DNA of 6,784 nucleotides from Bacillota bacterium (lineage in GTDB: Bacteria > Bacillota > Clostridia > Acetivibrionales > DSM-2933): positions 1 to 6,784 of the forward strand of contig JAEZNF010000446.1 in the NCBI GenBank assembly GCA_023441845.1, in the 5' to 3' direction. The first letter of the stretch is position 1; every line of letters begins with the position of its first letter. The position numbers were made by a program, and so were the translations under genes. The notes beneath the pieces are model-generated. The model ran no database searches and had not been told where the DNA came from. It worked only from the letters and a program-made list of their open reading frames with translations. Positions 3,861 through 6,784 of the stretch are shown piece after piece.

Positions 3861-6784
3861 ATGGCCGACAAATACCGTTATTCCCGAAGAAAAAAATTTT
3901 CAATATTGCTTGCCCTGATGCTTTGCATCACTTTTACTTGCTCTTCGAAGGCTGAAACCAGGGAAGTGCCGGAGGAAATATATAAGGGCATGGATAACGC
4001 TTCCATCATATTGAACAACATATCCTATAATGATGTCAATAATACATGGGCTAAAGAAGCGGTGTATGAAACCGGGGCATTAGGCATAATGAAAGGTTAC
4101 GGGGACAGGTATTTCGGGCTGCCCATAACAATTTCAAAAGAGCAGGCTATTGCAATAGCTTATAGAGCTGCAGGAAGGGAAGCAGATGCTCAGATAGCTG
4201 CGGAAGCCCTTGATAATGCAAGACAGGCTGTCGATAAAAAGAAAAATGCCATCAGCATGTGGTCCGACGGTTATTTGCAGCTGGCTGCCAATGAAGGCCT
4301 CATAACCACCCAGGAACTGAATGACGCATTCAATAAAGACCAGACAACACTGATTCCGGGGATTAGTTTTATAAGGACTGAACCTGCCAAGAGGCAGGAT
4401 ATGGCTGTGTGGATTGCCATGGCATTAAAGCTGCAGCCTGTATATGGGCAGAACAATATATTCAACAGCTATAATGACTGGAAAGATGCTGATCCCATAA
4501 AGATTCCATATATTGAGGCTGCATTGCAGAATAAAATTATGAACGGCAACGGAGCCGGCAGCTTTAATCCAACAGGAAAGGTCACAAGGGAGCAGGCTGC
4601 ACAAATTATAGAAAATGCCGAAAATGTCATACTTCCCATTATGAAGTATCAAATCAAAACAGGGACAGTTGAGGGAATATCCGGTTCGGTAGACTATTCA
4701 CAGGGCGAAAGAATAACGACAAATACCTTTAACGTGAGAAACAGCAACGGCAAGCTGCACAGGCTTGATACACAGTATCTTTCTGCTAATGTTGACAGCG
4801 GCATGAACGAGCAGGCAGGAGTGCCTTTGCAGGGGACAGAGAAGGATTTTATTGTATATAAGAACGGTCAAATAGGAAAGAGCCAGCTGTTAAAACAGGG
4901 GGACAGGCTGAAATATATTGTGGATGACGCTAAAAATATAAGGTTTGTAAAGGTTATATCGAGTGTAAACGATACAAAATATATTGCCGCTCAAATAAAC
5001 AGTATTGATCGGCAAAATCTTACATTGAATGTTACGCAGCTTTTAAAGCTGGATTATCCGGATATGAGTGATATAAACCTTTTAAACAATGAAAGCAGCC
5101 TTATAAATGTTTCGTACAGGTACAGCAATACTGCGGAGGTTATATTGGAAGGCCAAAAGTCAGGTATTAATGATGTTAAACCCAATTCTACCGTTGTTTT
5201 GACAATCCGCGACGGTATGGTAATTTCCATCACCAGTGCCGATATAGAGCTTGACGGTGAAAAAAGAGTTGTAAAAGGTATAGTAGAGGATAATAATCCC
5301 CAGCTTGGTTATATAACCCTGTATGGAGAAGGTATACGTGAAGGCTCCTTAAGCAGCCCGAACGTACTGCGGACATACAGCTATGCGAATCAAAACGGAA
5401 CAAAAGTATACAAAAACGGTAAGAAGGCTGAGGTAGGAGATGTGGAACCCGGAGACTCGGTTTTTATAAAGCTTGATGAAAACATGAATGTTTTAGATAT
5501 CAGTGCAGCGGACAATTATGATTTAAGGTATGGGAAAATTGTTTCAAAAAGGCCTGCAAGCATTGCGGTGGAGTTTGAAAACGATGTACAGCAGGTGCTG
5601 CCTGTCGACGGCAGTATCCCTGTGGTTAAAGGAGGCAATGTTGTAGGCTATGATGCCTTAAGTGACGGTGACAGGGTCAAACTGCTGCTTAATGTTACCG
5701 ACAAGCAGGTTAAGGTAAAAGAGATAACAATAGAGGCAAACCGGCACACGGTAAAAAACATTTATAAAGGAAAGGTCGCCTATATTGATGATGTTACAGG
5801 CAAAATTGTGGTTATGAATCTGGAAATGCTTGATAAAGGCCAATGGACGAGAACCGACAATATCGGAGTTACAGAAATAGGCTTGAAAGACGGGTACAAG
5901 ATATATAAAGGAGATACACAGACCGACATTTCCAATGTAAACAGAAACCTGAAAAACAAGGAAGCCTATATAGCTTCCGAAAACGACTACGGCAAGGAAG
6001 AGAAGGCCTCTGTAGTTGCATTCAGAAATGAGGACGACACCGAAACCGTTATTGATGACAGTATATCAAGCACACAGTCAGGTACAAACGAATTTGGACT
6101 GACTAAAAACACTCAAAATATCAGGTACGGACAGGGAAGTATTATTATAAAGGACGGTAAGATAGTTGCAGGAGGCAGTATATCGTCGGATGACCTTGCG
6201 TATATAGTTGCAAACAGGAATAATGACGACGGCAAATATTACGCCGGGGTTGTACAGATAAGTGAAAGGCAGCAAAACAACCTTGTGGCTGTTTACAGGG
6301 GCAGGATCAAAAGCATAAATGATAACAGGGATTTTACCGTAGAATCGTACTCGCAGTTAAAGGGTACAAATTGGGAGTATAACAATACACCAAAGACGTT
6401 TAAGATTACGTACGATACAAGGATTCTAGGAGACTCCGGTATTATTGCGCAGCGCGGTTTTGTAGGCTATGGCGACAGCAGCTACATAGGAAGAAGTGTT
6501 TATGTGCTTGCCGATGACATAAATGCTGTTATAGTGAGTACGGCGCCTTTTGGTCCCGATGGGACTAATGTAAAAGGCAAAGTTTATGAAATTACGGGCG
6601 GAAGTATTGGAGAGGACGGCAATGTAATTGAAGAACCTACAGGCATCAAACTCAGGGATGCGAAGGTCTACGACACAACAAAATACATATGGGCTGACAG
6701 CAAGGATATTACACTCAGCATACTTAAAAACAGCGTGATTCTCAAAAACAATAAAGCGGTTCAGCCTTCGGAGATTAGAAAAGG
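3861..6784 (+). CDS. Large secreted SLH-domain protein with beta-rich repeats, 3' partial
   Basis: The frame is open from ATG 3861 to the window end (974 full codons, no stop), so the C-terminus is missing. AGAGG (3846-3850) lies 10 nt upstream. The N-terminus is a Sec-type signal peptide: basic RRKK, hydrophobic FSILLALMLCITF, and likely cleavage after SKA (about residue 31). Three SLH domains follow: about 54-105 (SYNDVNNTWAKEAVYETGAL), 131-194 (divergent, with an insertion) and 202-256 (DWKDADPIKIPYIEAALQ, VTREQ). From about 262 onward it is beta-rich, with a recurring motif of the form V-x-K-N-G-(6-7)-L-x-x-G-D-x-V at residues about 332, 427, 516, 588, 681, 762 and 959. Each is usually preceded by a G-K-V/I-x-x-I strand (268, 556, 636, 812, 904). 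I infer an exported protein attached to cell-wall polymer by its N-terminus, with the repeats as an extended surface layer or scaffold. No enzyme domain is visible. The motif that would be TRAE reads ISKEQ, PAKRQ and VTREQ, so wall binding may differ from that of the first SLH protein. Confidence 0.93.
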   Translation, partial: MADKYRYSRRKKFSILLALMLCITFTCSSKAETREVPEEIYKGMDNASIILNNISYNDVNNTWAKEAVYETGALGIMKGYGDRYFGLPITISKEQAIAIAYRAAGREADAQIAAEALDNARQAVDKKKNAISMWSDGYLQLAANEGLITTQELNDAFNKDQTTLIPGISFIRTEPAKRQDMAVWIAMALKLQPVYGQNNIFNSYNDWKDADPIKIPYIEAALQNKIMNGNGAGSFNPTGKVTREQAAQIIENAENVILPIMKYQIKTGTVEGISGSVDYSQGERITTNTFNVRNSNGKLHRLDTQYLSANVDSGMNEQAGVPLQGTEKDFIVYKNGQIGKSQLLKQGDRLKYIVDDAKNIRFVKVISSVNDTKYIAAQINSIDRQNLTLNVTQLLKLDYPDMSDINLLNNESSLINVSYRYSNTAEVILEGQKSGINDVKPNSTVVLTIRDGMVISITSADIELDGEKRVVKGIVEDNNPQLGYITLYGEGIREGSLSSPNVLRTYSYANQNGTKVYKNGKKAEVGDVEPGDSVFIKLDENMNVLDISAADNYDLRYGKIVSKRPASIAVEFENDVQQVLPVDGSIPVVKGGNVVGYDALSDGDRVKLLLNVTDKQVKVKEITIEANRHTVKNIYKGKVAYIDDVTGKIVVMNLEMLDKGQWTRTDNIGVTEIGLKDGYKIYKGDTQTDISNVNRNLKNKEAYIASENDYGKEEKASVVAFRNEDDTETVIDDSISSTQSGTNEFGLTKNTQNIRYGQGSIIIKDGKIVAGGSISSDDLAYIVANRNNDDGKYYAGVVQISERQQNNLVAVYRGRIKSINDNRDFTVESYSQLKGTNWEYNNTPKTFKITYDTRILGDSGIIAQRGFVGYGDSSYIGRSVYVLADDINAVIVSTAPFGPDGTNVKGKVYEITGGSIGEDGNVIEEPTGIKLRDAKVYDTTKYIWADSKDITLSILKNSVILKNNKAVQPSEIRK

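Noticed and set aside
3894..3950. Lipoprotein signal in the large SLH protein (cysteine after TFT)
   Set aside because: The residues before the cysteine (T-F-T-C) do not fit a lipobox, which needs Leu or similar at -3 and Gly/Ala/Ser at -1. A Sec signal cut after SKA fits better.
4271..6275. Minus-strand frames inside the large SLH gene
   Set aside because: They are short antisense shadows without ribosome binding sites or recognisable motifs, while the plus frame is open for over 2.9 kb.

Overview
The window looks like chromosomal DNA from a low-GC, Gram-positive clostridium, probably of the cellulolytic Ruminiclostridium/Acetivibrio type. This is inferred from AT-rich intergenic DNA, purine-rich ribosome binding sites, surface proteins with S-layer homology (SLH) domains, and a Thr/Pro linker like those of cellulosome-forming clostridia. 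No ribosomal or other phylogenetic marker is present, so the genus is a guess.

Layout: (1) 1-1613, plus strand: the 3' part of a cell-surface protein with bacterial Ig-like (Big2-type) domains, a Thr/Pro linker and three C-terminal SLH domains, closed by a strong hairpin at 1645-1683. (2) 1784-2354, plus strand: a type II toxin-antitoxin pair (Phd/YefM antitoxin, RelE/ParE toxin) overlapping by 14 nt. (3) 2355-2755: a gene-poor stretch with repeats. It holds two near-identical 20-nt direct repeats, a degenerate fragment that reads like the C-terminal helix-turn-helix end of a REP-associated tyrosine (Y1) transposase, a small REP-like hairpin, and a perfect 29-nt sequence present twice. (4) 2746-2973, minus strand: a small DUF3892 protein whose stop codon lies inside the second 29-nt copy. 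(5) 3096-3734, plus strand: an MBL-fold metal-dependent hydrolase of the UlaG-like/Lactamase_B_3 type with its own promoter and terminator. (6) 3861-6784, plus strand, running off the window: a very large secreted protein with three N-terminal SLH domains and then a long run of divergent beta-rich repeats.

How the parts relate: the two SLH proteins at the edges should sit non-covalently on secondary cell-wall polymer, one through its C-terminus and one through its N-terminus. Between them lies what looks like a small accessory island (toxin-antitoxin, transposon debris, repeats) and two single-gene units. I see no shared operon. Hairpin terminators at 1645-1683 and 3762-3799 separate the transcription units.

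I do not see a clear new multi-gene system. The most unusual things are the decayed transposase-plus-REP patch that reaches the end of the DUF3892 gene, and the uncharacterised repeat architecture of the large SLH protein.
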